Below are positions 36,249 to 46,411 of a stretch of 64,000 nucleotides of DNA, piece by piece. This DNA is from Clostridiales bacterium. GTDB lineage: Bacteria; Bacillota; Clostridia; Lachnospirales; Lachnospiraceae. Each line of letters opens with the position of its first letter. Positions within the stretch are counted from its first letter, which is position 1. Location of the stretch: the NCBI GenBank assembly GCA_018369015.1, contig JAGZDD010000001.1, forward strand, positions 1 to 64,000. The letters are read 5' to 3'. The notes beneath the pieces were generated by a model. The model made no database searches, was not told where the DNA came from, and worked only from the letters and a program-made list of their open reading frames with translations. The translations under genes and the position numbers were made by a program.

Positions 36249-37829
36249 ATGAAGCGAAAAACTTTATCTGTATTGATGACGGGTGCGATGGCTATATCTA
36301 TGCTGGCAGGCTGCCAGCCTTCGTCGGGCGAAAATTCAGGGAATACGTCGGGCAGTGAGTTTCAAAAAACAGAAAGCGGTACGGCCGGGGAGGTAACTTC
36401 TTCTGAGAACAGTGGGGGAGAAAGCAGTGACGGGGATATTTATAATATGGTCATGGAAGTTATTACCTATGGTTTTGATGACCCGGATCTTCAACTGGTC
36501 GAAGATGCGGTAAATAAGATAACAGAAGCTTCAATCGGGGTTCATGTGACATTTATGACAGTGCCAAGTTCGGATATGGTGACGAAGCTTAGCCTGTTAT
36601 CTGCCAGTGGCGAGAAGATTGATTTAGTTCAGGCAGGGCTTGAAGCGAATCTGAGCGATCTGGCAAAACAAGGCCTGATTATACCAATGACGGACTATTT
36701 GTCTGGAACTATGGTTGATAAAGCAGGAGCGCTTTTAGAAGCCTGCTATGTTGACGGAGAGGTCTATGCCTACCCTGGTTCTTATTATCCGGGACTGTTC
36801 TGCGCATATATTTATGATAAAGATTTAGCTGAACAATACAATATTGATATGCCAGATGTGATAGAATCCGAGGAAGACTGGGAGCATATTTTCAGCCAGG
36901 TAAAAGAAAGCGGTATGAGCCAGTATGCGATTTCTTTAGGCGATGGCTTTAGCTCAGAAAGAGATTACGGTATCGTTTTTGATGCTCTTGGGGAAGAAAA
37001 TTATCAGGCCTACGGCGTGGTCCTGGACATTGAAAACGGCGATACGGTTGTGAACTGGTACGCGACAGACGAATACAAGCAGCAGTGCGAGCTTCATCGA
37101 TCTTGGTATGAAAAGGGATATGCGCTTCCGGATTCTGTAAGTAATGGTTATACTGTAGGCGATTCCATGATGCAGGATCAAATCTTTGGCTTTGCGGGAA
37201 CTGTAGGTGTAGGAACAAGTATTGCGTCTTATTCCCAGATGACAAAGAAAAATCTGGATTATGTTCCGATCGGCAGTGAGACGCCGATAATTAAAAAGGC
37301 TGATGCGGTAAATACAGCCTGGGCAATATCTTCAAGTTGTGAAAATCCGCAGAAAGTATGCGATTTTCTGGAATTAATGTATACGAGTGCGGAGCTGGGA
37401 AATCTTCTGACTTATGGTATTGAAGGACAGCATTATGTTGTTAATGGCGAGAGCCGGATCATTTCTTATCCTGAGGGCATTGACGCCGGAAGTGTCGGCT
37501 ATGGCGCATTTATCGGAAGATACGGCGATGATGAGCTTTTATACTTTAGAGAGCCGACGACCGAAGAATTTGTCGGGAGTATTAGCAGTTATGGAGCTGG
37601 TGAAGCTACTTGCTCAAGATTTTTAGGATATACCTTTGATACGACCAATGTTCAGTCAGAGCTTACCGCAGTAACGGCGGCGGTTGGGCAGTATGCCCCG
37701 GCATTGATTTGTGGAACCGTTGACCCGGAGACTGTGATCCCGGAATTTTTATCGGCACTTGAATCTGCGGGGATCAATAAGATCATTGAGGAGAATCAAA
37801 AGCAACTGACAGCCTGGTTAGAACAGTAG
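36249..37829 (+). CDS. Extracellular solute-binding lipoprotein of ABC importer (locus 2)
   Basis: This 526-residue binding protein has a signal peptide and lipobox MLAGC near residue 22, then a Gly/Ser/Glu linker. It has the layout of the window's two other binding proteins (ligand domain, GIEG-H-YxV motif, C-terminal helix ending in a Trp-containing tail) but is clearly more divergent. It begins a 12.6-kb same-strand gene run of nine genes with gaps of at most about 70 bp, and is followed by its two permease genes. GAGGAGGAAAAGGGT precedes the ATG. Confidence 0.92.
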   Translation: MKRKTLSVLMTGAMAISMLAGCQPSSGENSGNTSGSEFQKTESGTAGEVTSSENSGGESSDGDIYNMVMEVITYGFDDPDLQLVEDAVNKITEASIGVHVTFMTVPSSDMVTKLSLLSASGEKIDLVQAGLEANLSDLAKQGLIIPMTDYLSGTMVDKAGALLEACYVDGEVYAYPGSYYPGLFCAYIYDKDLAEQYNIDMPDVIESEEDWEHIFSQVKESGMSQYAISLGDGFSSERDYGIVFDALGEENYQAYGVVLDIENGDTVVNWYATDEYKQQCELHRSWYEKGYALPDSVSNGYTVGDSMMQDQIFGFAGTVGVGTSIASYSQMTKKNLDYVPIGSETPIIKKADAVNTAWAISSSCENPQKVCDFLELMYTSAELGNLLTYGIEGQHYVVNGESRIISYPEGIDAGSVGYGAFIGRYGDDELLYFREPTTEEFVGSISSYGAGEATCSRFLGYTFDTTNVQSELTAVTAAVGQYAPALICGTVDPETVIPEFLSALESAGINKIIEENQKQLTAWLEQ

Positions 37830-37845
37830 TAGGAGGCACAGAAGT

Positions 37846-38781
37846 ATGGAGGGAGTTCCTGTTAAGAAAATTAAGAAAAAGACAAAATGGAAACGGTGGC
37901 TTCCTATATTTATCATGGGCCTTCCGGGGATGGTCTATCTATTTATTAATAACTACATGCCTTTGTACGGGCTGCTCATTGCATTTAAAAATTACAACTA
38001 TATCCAGGGAATATGGGGAAGCGAATGGGCCGGACTAAAAAATTTTGAGTATTTATTTAAAACAGATGATGCGTGGATCATTACGAGGAATACCTTACTT
38101 TATAATTTTGCTTTTATCCTGTTAAATATGGTATTTGGCGTTGCCATGGGAATTTTTTTAAATGAGATCCGAAAGAGATCAACTAAAAAAATTTATCAGA
38201 CAGTGATACTGCTTCCATATCTGATGTCAATGGTTATTGTTTCATATTTAACTTACGCATTTTTAGGGGAACGTACGGGCCTTATTAATAGCTTTCTCCA
38301 GATGCTTGGTATGCCCCCGGTACAGTTTTATATGCAGAAGCAATACTGGCCATGGATATTAACCTTTGTTTATATATGGAGAAATATCGGCTATGGCAGT
38401 ATTATCTATCTGGCCAGTATTGTTTCAATTGATAACGGATATTATGAAGCGGCAGAACTGGACGGGGCAACGAAATGGCAGCAGATCCGCTATATTACCC
38501 TGCCGCTTCTTAAGCCAACGATCATTATGCTGGTCACGATGGGTATGGGAAATATTTTCAGGTCAGATTTTGGACTATTTTACCAGGTTCCAAGAAACCA
38601 GGGGCTTTTGTATTCTGCGACAGATACGATTGATACTTATGTATTCCGGGCATTGCTGGAAAACGGAAATATCGGCCTGTCATCGGCGGCCGCATTTTAT
38701 CAGTCTGTCGTGTGTTTTATAACAATCGTATCATTTAATGCGATTATACGCAGGATCAGTAAGGACAACGCTATTTTTTAG
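37846..38781 (+). CDS. ABC importer permease, LplB type (locus 2)
   Basis: This 311-residue permease has about six membrane helices, starting at LPIFIMGLPGMVYLFINNYM. The coupling EAA motif, which contacts the ATPase, is YEAAELDGATKWQQIRYITL followed by PLLKPT. It belongs to the LplB/YteP-like group that transports oligosaccharides and glycosides together with a second, smaller permease, encoded 39 bp downstream. No ATPase gene is present; a shared MsmX-like ATPase elsewhere is assumed. Confidence 0.93.
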   Translation: MEGVPVKKIKKKTKWKRWLPIFIMGLPGMVYLFINNYMPLYGLLIAFKNYNYIQGIWGSEWAGLKNFEYLFKTDDAWIITRNTLLYNFAFILLNMVFGVAMGIFLNEIRKRSTKKIYQTVILLPYLMSMVIVSYLTYAFLGERTGLINSFLQMLGMPPVQFYMQKQYWPWILTFVYIWRNIGYGSIIYLASIVSIDNGYYEAAELDGATKWQQIRYITLPLLKPTIIMLVTMGMGNIFRSDFGLFYQVPRNQGLLYSATDTIDTYVFRALLENGNIGLSSAAAFYQSVVCFITIVSFNAIIRRISKDNAIF

Positions 38782-38820
38782 CGCGGGCTTTAACGGTTTA
38801 AGGAAGGAGTGAATTAAAAA

Positions 38821-39684
38821 ATGAGAGGGCACAAAAAATTCCTTTTTTTATCCCACGCAGTTTTGATTTTTGTTTCAATATGCGCCCTGATCCCTTTTTA
38901 TTTGCTGATTTTAGCTTCATTTACAGAGGAAAGCTATGCGGCTCAAAATGGTTATTCCCTGATCCCATCGCATTTAAGCCTGGACGCTTATAAGTATTTG
39001 CTGTCAAAGGCCGTGTTGTTCGGCCGGGGCTATTTGATTACAATTATTGTTACGGTTACAGGCGTATTACTGTGTGTGCTAATAACATTAATGTTTAGTT
39101 ATATGCTTTCCCGGCCAGGACTTCCCTTTCGGCGGGGGTTCAGCTTTTATGTGATTTTTACGATGCTGTTTAATGGCGGACTTGTGGCGACCTATATTAT
39201 GTATTCTCAGACTTTTCATATTAAAGATACAATGTTTGCTTTAATTATCCCGAATTTGCTGACAAACGCTTTCTTTATCATTATGGTTAAAAATTATTTT
39301 ACCTACAATATCCCGGAAGCTTTGATGGATGCCGCAAGGATTGATGGATGTTCAGAATTTGGCATATTTTTTAAAATTGCGTTTCCACTGTCAAAGCCTA
39401 TTATTGCTACATTGGCTTTACTTGTAGGCGTGAATTATTGGAATGACTGGCAGAATGGCCTGTATTATTTAGATGATCAAAAGCTCTACGGTATACAAAA
39501 TATATTAAATGCCATTAATAGCAATGCACAGTATCTGATGCAAGGCGGGGGGTCTGCTTCGATACCAACAGAGGCGGTTCGTATGGCGGCGGCAGTCGTA
39601 GGGATTATCCCGATACTCATTGTATATCCGTTGTTTCAGGATTATTTTGTAAAAGGTATCACAATGGGCGCGGTTAAAGGCTGA
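38821..39684 (+). CDS. ABC importer permease, YtcP/AraQ type (locus 2)
   Basis: This 287-residue permease is the second channel half. The first helix is FLSHAVLIFVSICALIPFY, followed by the family's SFTEES(Y) loop, and the EAA motif is LMDAARIDGCSEFGIFFKIA followed by FPLSKPI. The C-terminus ends VKGITMGAVKG, as is typical. It lies between the LplB-type permease and the flavoprotein gene. Confidence 0.93.
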   Translation: MRGHKKFLFLSHAVLIFVSICALIPFYLLILASFTEESYAAQNGYSLIPSHLSLDAYKYLLSKAVLFGRGYLITIIVTVTGVLLCVLITLMFSYMLSRPGLPFRRGFSFYVIFTMLFNGGLVATYIMYSQTFHIKDTMFALIIPNLLTNAFFIIMVKNYFTYNIPEALMDAARIDGCSEFGIFFKIAFPLSKPIIATLALLVGVNYWNDWQNGLYYLDDQKLYGIQNILNAINSNAQYLMQGGGSASIPTEAVRMAAAVVGIIPILIVYPLFQDYFVKGITMGAVKG

Positions 39685-39709
39685 CCAGGTAATAGATGAG
39701 GAGGCTTTT

Positions 39710-41368
39710 ATGGACAAAAAGATGGAGAAAGGTATTTTTAAAGGTATATTATATGAAGATAAGGAGGCTGGACAGACGCCAGAATGGCTTGGAAGTGCGC
39801 CGGATAATCTGGAATCTATCGTAGATGAAGTCAGGGAAACAGATGTTGTTGTTTGCGGCGCAGGGATTGCCGGGGTCTGTGCCGCACGGGCGGCAGCAGA
39901 AGCAGGGGCGGAGGTTATTTTACTGGAAAAAAGCCAAAGGGTTTCCTTCCGCTCAGGACAGTTTGCTGTGATCGGCGGACAGTTTTTGAAAAAGTGGAAG
40001 ATTGAAAATGAAGATTTAAGATGCGAAATTGTTAATCATTTAATGCGTGATACAAGCTACCGAGCAGATCAGAGAATCTTAAAGTATTTTTCGGAAAATA
40101 TAGGCAGTGATTTTGACTGGTATTTAGGCGCTTTAAAGGAGGAACTTTACTGCCAGATTGGCGCGGACACACCCGTACCTGAGGATGTAAAACAGTTTGC
40201 GACGGTAATGCAGTACCCACCCCAGCCGAAATATCATTTAGAGGAAGAACGCTACCCCTGCTATCCGTATACGGTTCAGATCCGCCCATCCCATGGTTTT
40301 GTCTTAAAAGCAAACCTGGAAAAAGGGCTTGAAACGAATCGGTTGAAGGTGCTGTATTCAATGCCTGCAAGAAAATTGTTAGTCAATGACAGAAACAGAG
40401 TAATCGGAGTGATCGCGCAAGGCTACGATAGTAAGGTAATAAAAATAATAGCAAAGAGGGGAGTCATCCTTGCGACAGGGGATTATTCGGGAAATCGTCA
40501 AATGCTTAAATTTTATTGCCCGTGGCTGTTATCGAACCGTGTTATACCGTATGGCTTTGACCAAAATAACCAGCCGTTAAATTATGGGGACGGACATAAA
40601 ATGGGGATGTGGGCCGGGGCAAAGATGGAGGAAGGCCCTCATGGAGGAATGGCTCATAGCATGGGGGCTGCGATGGGAATGGCTCCTTTTTTGCTACTGG
40701 ACTGTGACGGCAAAAGATTTATTAATGAAGATTGTCCAGGGCAGCAGTTAGAAAACCGGCTGGAACGGATAAAAAATCATAGCGCATGGCAGATTTTTGA
40801 CAGCCATTGGCCGGAACAGATCGAATATATGCCTTTTGGCCACAGCAGCCCAAGCAGAGTCGCAGATATGGAAAAGCTTAAAAAAGGCGAAGCCTTTTTT
40901 GACCTGACCCCGATGGATGGTTTTGCTTCCCAGTGGTTTTTGGAGGCTTCGATAAAATCCGGTCAGACAGTTACTTCAAATTCGCTTCGGGAGCTGTGTA
41001 CAAAAGCGGGTATACCGCAAAAAAATACATTGGAAAGTATCCGAAGATATAATCAGTTGGCGCATAAGAAATGTGATAGGGATTTTGGTAAAAATCCTCA
41101 GCGGATGTTCCCACTGGAAGCGCCGCCATATTATGCATCGAAGGTTTCACCAGCAATATTGCTCGGAACGGTCAGCGGTCTTGAAAGTGATGATTATAGC
41201 CATGTATTGAATGGACGGCTGGAGATTATCCCTGGGCTGTATGCGGCTGGAAATGTTCAGGGAAATCGTATGGGATGTGAATATCCGACAACAATTCCCG
41301 GCCTGAGCCATTCAATGGCGTTGACGTTTGGGAGAGCAGCCGGAAGAAATGCAGCGATAGGCAGGTGA
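39710..41368 (+). CDS. FAD-dependent oxidoreductase, fumarate-reductase flavoprotein-like
   Basis: This 552-residue flavoprotein has the N-terminal dinucleotide motif VVCGAGIAGVCAARAAAEAG and a downstream E residue in ILLEKS. Near the C-terminus is PGLYAAGNVQGNRMGCEYPT, the FAD-closing segment of the FAD_binding_2 family. Members reduce activated double bonds or oxidise alcohols. The setting inside a glycoside operon, just before an Old-Yellow-Enzyme-type gene, suggests it acts on the aglycone or on the sugar (some C-glycoside pathways use an FAD oxidase for C3 oxidation). Neither is shown by sequence. Confidence 0.82.
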   Translation: MDKKMEKGIFKGILYEDKEAGQTPEWLGSAPDNLESIVDEVRETDVVVCGAGIAGVCAARAAAEAGAEVILLEKSQRVSFRSGQFAVIGGQFLKKWKIENEDLRCEIVNHLMRDTSYRADQRILKYFSENIGSDFDWYLGALKEELYCQIGADTPVPEDVKQFATVMQYPPQPKYHLEEERYPCYPYTVQIRPSHGFVLKANLEKGLETNRLKVLYSMPARKLLVNDRNRVIGVIAQGYDSKVIKIIAKRGVILATGDYSGNRQMLKFYCPWLLSNRVIPYGFDQNNQPLNYGDGHKMGMWAGAKMEEGPHGGMAHSMGAAMGMAPFLLLDCDGKRFINEDCPGQQLENRLERIKNHSAWQIFDSHWPEQIEYMPFGHSSPSRVADMEKLKKGEAFFDLTPMDGFASQWFLEASIKSGQTVTSNSLRELCTKAGIPQKNTLESIRRYNQLAHKKCDRDFGKNPQRMFPLEAPPYYASKVSPAILLGTVSGLESDDYSHVLNGRLEIIPGLYAAGNVQGNRMGCEYPTTIPGLSHSMALTFGRAAGRNAAIGR

Positions 41369-41377
41369 TAAAAAACA

Positions 41378-43375
41378 ATGAAAAAAACTGTGAATAATAA
41401 ATATGCCCCGCTTTTTGAACCTCTGATCTTAAGAGGAAAATTGATTAAAAACCGTTTTGAAGCTGCACCGGTCAGTATGGGGCCTGTGAAGAAGGGCGAG
41501 CTTCCATGTGAGCAGGTTTTATCAGAGCTTGAGTGCTGCAGCTCAGGAAATTTTGGAATTTATGTGATCGGCGAGGTTTTTGTCGATGATTGGGGGAACC
41601 GTAGGGTTCCTCTGGATTCTTATGATTTTAGTGACCTGTCCGAAGCGAATCTTCTTCCGTATAAGGCTGCGGCAGACATTTTGAAAAAGAACGGCTGCGT
41701 ACCGGTAATTGAATTAAGTCATTGCGGGGCGCACAGAGAGGGAGAAGCTTACGGTCCGGATGCATTTGTGGCAGAAGACGGAACAAAAGTCCATGCAATG
41801 GATGAAGCGATGATCGAAAATGTATGCCGGAATTTTGCCAATGCGGCTGTATTTATGAAAAAAGCAGGCTTTGACGGGGTTATGGCGCATTTTGGACATG
41901 GATGGCTTGTCCATCAGTTTTTGTCGCCGATGACAAACCATAGGAATGACAAATTTGGAGGTACTTTGGAAAACCGTACCCGGCTGGCTTTGATGATCGT
42001 CCAGACGATACGGAAGGCTGTAGGCGAGGATTTTATTATTGAAGTGCGTATGAGCGGGGATGAATTAATGCCCGGAGGCTATGATTTCCATGAATTTGTA
42101 AAAATTGCAGAAATTTTAGATGAATATGTGGATATAATCCATGTTTCTATGGGCGTTTATGGAAACCCGGTAAAAACGCGGGAATTTTCAAGTATTTACC
42201 ATGAGAAAGGATGTAATGCCTATATTTCCCAGGCATTAAAGGCCAGCCTTAACCATGCCCTTGTGTCGGTAGTGGGAGGCATTAATGATCCGGAGGTTGC
42301 CCTTGAAATTATTCAATCAAAAAAAGCAGATTTTGTGGCACTTGGACGGCAAAAATATGCGGATTTCCAGTTTATTACTAAATTAATGTCCGGACACCCT
42401 GAAAAAATCTATCCATGTATTCGGTGTTTTTGCTGTTTTAGCGGGCCAAATACGTCTCCGTCACAAAGAGAATGGAAGCCCGGATGCTCCGTCAATCCGA
42501 TGCATATGAGCTATGAATATATGAATATGCCGCTTCCGGAAAGAAAATTGAGAATACTTGTCGCCGGAGGCGGTGTTGCGGGATTATATTTTTCTATAAT
42601 AGCTGCGCAAAGGGGCCATACCGTACAGATTGTCGAAAAAAATGGCCGACTTGGAGGAATCCTTCATACGGTTTCAAAGGATGTCCATAAAGAAGCATTG
42701 ATACGTTTTATTTCTGCATTAGTTCAAAATGTAGAGCAATCAAATATTAAAATATTAATGAATACAGATGTTGATGCTTCGGTTATCCGGGATTTTTCAC
42801 CAGACGTTTTTGTGGCAGCAATAGGGGGAAAGCCTAGAAATTTAAAAATGCAGGGATGTAGTAATAAAAAGTTGTTATCTGCAATAAACGTTATGGAAAA
42901 AGCGGATCAGCTTGGACAAAGGATTGTGATTCTCGGCGGCGGCCTTATTGGCAGCGAGCTGGCAGTTTTTCTGAATAAAATGGGAAAAGAGGTTATTTTG
43001 ACATCAAGGGGTAAGATTTTGCAAAATGTCTATCCTCTGCATAAAATAGCCGTCCAGGGGGAGTTGGATAAAGGCGTTGTCTGCATGGAGGATGTCGACT
43101 ATGGAGAAATTACGGAGAATGGGATTTATGTCACAACGCAAGATGAAAAAGAACAGTTTCTTTCTGCGGATCATATCATCCAGGCTTCTGGCTTACAGGT
43201 GGATTGTGAGGAATTAAATCGGCTGGAAACAATGACACAGGGGATTCCTTTTTATAAAATCGGGGATTGCCATGGCATAGGAAAGATACGTCAGGCAACC
43301 AGCGACGCTTTTTTACTGGCAATGCAGCTTGGCTGTGATTACCGTCCTAAACCGCAAAAAAGCCTTTGGCTGTAA
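41378..43375 (+). CDS. Old Yellow Enzyme/2,4-dienoyl-CoA-reductase-type NADH:flavin oxidoreductase
   Basis: This 665-residue enzyme has the two-part layout of BaiCD, daidzein reductase and 2,4-dienoyl-CoA reductase. An N-terminal FMN barrel covers about residues 10-340 (VIELSHCGAHREG, FDGVMAHFGHGWLVHQFLSP, GGTLENRTRL). A cysteine-rich 4Fe-4S region follows (CIRCFCCFSG and a later KPGCSVNP). The C-terminal part is an FAD/NAD domain (ILVAGGGVAGLYFSIIAAQ, IVILGGGLIGSELAVFLNKM). Such enzymes reduce conjugated C=C bonds, for example of flavones and isoflavones. It follows the FAD flavoprotein by 9 bp. Confidence 0.9.
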   Translation: MKKTVNNKYAPLFEPLILRGKLIKNRFEAAPVSMGPVKKGELPCEQVLSELECCSSGNFGIYVIGEVFVDDWGNRRVPLDSYDFSDLSEANLLPYKAAADILKKNGCVPVIELSHCGAHREGEAYGPDAFVAEDGTKVHAMDEAMIENVCRNFANAAVFMKKAGFDGVMAHFGHGWLVHQFLSPMTNHRNDKFGGTLENRTRLALMIVQTIRKAVGEDFIIEVRMSGDELMPGGYDFHEFVKIAEILDEYVDIIHVSMGVYGNPVKTREFSSIYHEKGCNAYISQALKASLNHALVSVVGGINDPEVALEIIQSKKADFVALGRQKYADFQFITKLMSGHPEKIYPCIRCFCCFSGPNTSPSQREWKPGCSVNPMHMSYEYMNMPLPERKLRILVAGGGVAGLYFSIIAAQRGHTVQIVEKNGRLGGILHTVSKDVHKEALIRFISALVQNVEQSNIKILMNTDVDASVIRDFSPDVFVAAIGGKPRNLKMQGCSNKKLLSAINVMEKADQLGQRIVILGGGLIGSELAVFLNKMGKEVILTSRGKILQNVYPLHKIAVQGELDKGVVCMEDVDYGEITENGIYVTTQDEKEQFLSADHIIQASGLQVDCEELNRLETMTQGIPFYKIGDCHGIGKIRQATSDAFLLAMQLGCDYRPKPQKSLWL

Positions 43376-43437
43376 GGCATTTAAGTTGGAGTGTAAAGTA
43401 TTTAATGTTAAGACAGAAGGGCAGGGATAGAAAAATC

Positions 43438-46353
43438 ATGTTGGAACAAACAAAATTTCCCAATATTTTTACACGGGAAGCTTTGAAATATGAGGCTGAA
43501 CAAATAATAGAAAATAAATGCGAAGCTTTGGTAAATGCAATGACAATACAGGAAAAGATGGACCTGCTTTATGGGTGGAGTAATCCGGTGGATATAGGAC
43601 AGTTAGCAAATGGCGGATATAATCCAGGGGTACCAAGACTTGGAATACCTGAAATCCGTATGTATGACGGCCCTGGAGGTCCGACATGTGTTGTAGAAAC
43701 GACCGGTTTTCCGCAGATGACTGTCCTTGGCTGTACCTGGGATGAAGAGCTGGCCTATCTTTACGGTAAAGCGTGCGGCAGGGAAAATTCGATGATTTCC
43801 GGGAACAGGCAGCTTGGCTCACAGATGGATGTCCGGCGCTCGCCGCAGTTTGGCAGGAATATGAAAAGTGAAGATCCGCTGCTTTGCGCCAAGCTTGGAA
43901 CTGCGGAAGCAAAAGGTATCCAGGAGAATGGCGTTGCGGCAACCTTAAAGCACTTTGTTGCGGCTAACGTATTTGCAGTCGGAGAATTGGCGGATATTAT
44001 TGTTGACGAGCAAACTTTACATGAAATGTACCTGCGGCCGTTTGAGGAGGCGATTGTCCATGGCGGCGGATGTTCTGTTATGGCAGCATACAATATCATT
44101 AACGGCTCTCATTGCAGCGATAACCATTATTTATTAAAAACTGTTCTCAGGGATATGTGGAATTATAAAGGCGAGGTCATGTCGGACTGGGGGGCTAACC
44201 ATAAAATGTCGATCCCCTTCGGACTGGATGTGGAAATGCCAAGGGCGGCATTTAATGACAGCTATAGAATACTGCGTGGAATCGAACATGGAGATCTTGA
44301 TTGGGAAGACATTAAAAATGCGGCAAAGCATGTCCTGTTTGCCATGGGGAAAGCCGGACTTTTAGGAATGACTTGCTGGGATGATAAAGGACGGCCGATG
44401 GAAGAACATGGCCGCACAAAACCTATCAGGATGAAATGGTATTATGATGAAGAAAAAGCCTCTGTTTTTGAAAATAGTTCCAAAGTCGCGCAGCGTATTT
44501 TGGAAGAAGGCATTGTTCTTGCGAAAAACGAAGATCAATCATTACCGTTAACCGAAGATGATATAAAAAGCGATGATGGCATAGCTTTGATTGGCCTGGG
44601 CGCATTTTATCCGATTTGCGGTGAATTGTCGGAGCGGTCTTTTGGACGGCTTTCACGGATGCGGGCTCCAAAAGACGTATTATCGGAGCTTACAGGTCAT
44701 GCAATTCGTGCAGAAATTGCGATTGATTTTCCAGGGGAGACAATCCCGGGCGAATTTTTATTCCAGGATGCACAGGGAAAAAAACACGGGCTGGTACGAA
44801 GCTACGGAATCACTAAAGAGGATACCGATCTGGCGGCTCCTGAGTTTTTTATCGGCGGCGCCGGCGCAGAGTTTCATGGTTTTAGCGGAACGCTGGATGA
44901 GTACGGGGAACTTGTTCATAACAATGTCCAGGATAGCTGGGAAACGGTGGAAACCTATGGGAGCGTGCCTGGGAAAGCTGATGGAACATTTGCATCCACA
45001 GATCTGACACTGGATCTAACCTGCGGCAAAAATCTGGACGGTTCTATTGTTACAGATTACCATAATGGCGTTGGCGGAAATGCTGTTGAAGAACCTATGA
45101 TACGGTATACATGGCGGGGGTATCTGAAAGCCCCGGAAGATGGAATCTATCAATTAAATATGGAGGAGATCGGCGGGCCGTGTGCATTTAAGATTTGTAT
45201 CAATGGAAAGTGGATCGTTGTTTCCGATATGATTATGAGAGAAGGCGCGCATTGGCCTTGGGAATCTATGGTGAATACTTATGAAGGTATGGGGATTGGA
45301 CCGGCCTGCGTAACTCTGGAAAAAGATAAAATGTACCCGGTACTTATTTATGCAGCACATATTGATAAAAGGAAGGATATGCAGCTTAGGCTTTCATGGC
45401 TCACTCCGTCAAGACGGAAAAACGACTATGAACATGCGCTGAAATTGGCGGAAAACTCAAAGAAAGTCATTTTGTTTGTCAACAACCTGAATGAAACTGC
45501 AAAAATTTTTGAAAAGCTTGGTGGTTGGCCGGATTTACAACTGCCACAAAATCAGGTAAAGCTAATAAAGGACATATCCAGAGCGGTCCACGGCCATGGT
45601 GGGAAATTGATCGTTGTACTACAGAGCAGTGCCGCTCACGCTTTAGGAGCCTGGGCTGATGACTGCGACGCCCTTTTAATCACACATCTTACAGGACAGG
45701 AAGGGAGTATTCCTTTATGTAGGATTTTGCTGGGGCAGGTAAATCCTTCGGGAAAATTAGCACAGACATGGCCAAGAAATAACGAAGATACGCCGATCAG
45801 CGATAGCCCTGAGCATCGTCAATTAAGATATGACGGCGTTACGTTTAACGGGCGGAAAACCGTTTTTTATGACGAAGGTATTTTCTTTGGCTACCGCTGG
45901 TACGAAACGGAACATATTGTTCCTCAGTTTCCTTTTGGCCACGGGCTAAGTTATACGACCTTTGAATATAAAAATATGGAGGTATTTCAGGATATAGATG
46001 GGCTCCATGTCCATCTTGAAATAACAAATACGGGCAGTTGTGCGGGAGATGAGATTATCCAGATTTATCTTGGCGCTGCAAAGGTTCCTCGGTATATACA
46101 GATGGCGGAGAAAAAGCTGGCAGCGTTTCAGCGGGTGCGCAATATTTTGCCTGGGGAAACTGTTCCTGTGGTTTTAAATATTGCCTGCCAGGAGCTTTGC
46201 TATTGGAATCCCGCGCTGGAATTGATTTCCCGTGAGGATGGAACAAAGGATAAGTGGATGCTTGCCTGTGGCAAACGTAAGATTTATGCCGGGGCATCTA
46301 TTGCGGATCTTCGGCTGGAAGTAGAATTTGATGTAAAAGCATTGGATAGCTGA
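43438..46353 (+). CDS. Glycoside hydrolase family 3 beta-glucosidase with PA14-like insert
   Basis: This 971-residue enzyme hydrolyses terminal beta-linked sugars. The GH3 N-terminal barrel shows the motif KHF (residues 171-173) and the nucleophile D250 in VMSDWGAN. The second GH3 domain is interrupted by an inserted PA14-like region at about residues 460-650 (RGYLKAPEDGIYQLNMEEIG). Domain two resumes with HLTGQEGSIPL and PSGKLAQTWPRN; a fibronectin-III-like C-terminal end follows. No signal peptide is seen, so it works inside the cell on imported glycosides. The chosen ATG follows CAGGGATAG; the frame opens earlier at 43366 without family similarity. Confidence 0.93.
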   Translation: MLEQTKFPNIFTREALKYEAEQIIENKCEALVNAMTIQEKMDLLYGWSNPVDIGQLANGGYNPGVPRLGIPEIRMYDGPGGPTCVVETTGFPQMTVLGCTWDEELAYLYGKACGRENSMISGNRQLGSQMDVRRSPQFGRNMKSEDPLLCAKLGTAEAKGIQENGVAATLKHFVAANVFAVGELADIIVDEQTLHEMYLRPFEEAIVHGGGCSVMAAYNIINGSHCSDNHYLLKTVLRDMWNYKGEVMSDWGANHKMSIPFGLDVEMPRAAFNDSYRILRGIEHGDLDWEDIKNAAKHVLFAMGKAGLLGMTCWDDKGRPMEEHGRTKPIRMKWYYDEEKASVFENSSKVAQRILEEGIVLAKNEDQSLPLTEDDIKSDDGIALIGLGAFYPICGELSERSFGRLSRMRAPKDVLSELTGHAIRAEIAIDFPGETIPGEFLFQDAQGKKHGLVRSYGITKEDTDLAAPEFFIGGAGAEFHGFSGTLDEYGELVHNNVQDSWETVETYGSVPGKADGTFASTDLTLDLTCGKNLDGSIVTDYHNGVGGNAVEEPMIRYTWRGYLKAPEDGIYQLNMEEIGGPCAFKICINGKWIVVSDMIMREGAHWPWESMVNTYEGMGIGPACVTLEKDKMYPVLIYAAHIDKRKDMQLRLSWLTPSRRKNDYEHALKLAENSKKVILFVNNLNETAKIFEKLGGWPDLQLPQNQVKLIKDISRAVHGHGGKLIVVLQSSAAHALGAWADDCDALLITHLTGQEGSIPLCRILLGQVNPSGKLAQTWPRNNEDTPISDSPEHRQLRYDGVTFNGRKTVFYDEGIFFGYRWYETEHIVPQFPFGHGLSYTTFEYKNMEVFQDIDGLHVHLEITNTGSCAGDEIIQIYLGAAKVPRYIQMAEKKLAAFQRVRNILPGETVPVVLNIACQELCYWNPALELISREDGTKDKWMLACGKRKIYAGASIADLRLEVEFDVKALDS

Positions 46354-46411
46354 CGGGAACGTTTTATCCAATAAATATATTTTAAATAATATTGAAATGG
46401 AGGCAAAAAAT

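Noticed and set aside
39710..41368. CarA-type FAD oxidase for C3 oxidation of the sugar
   Set aside because: The C-terminal FAD_binding_2 signature fits fumarate-reductase-like enzymes better than the GMC-type fold expected of sugar oxidases; kept only as an alternative.
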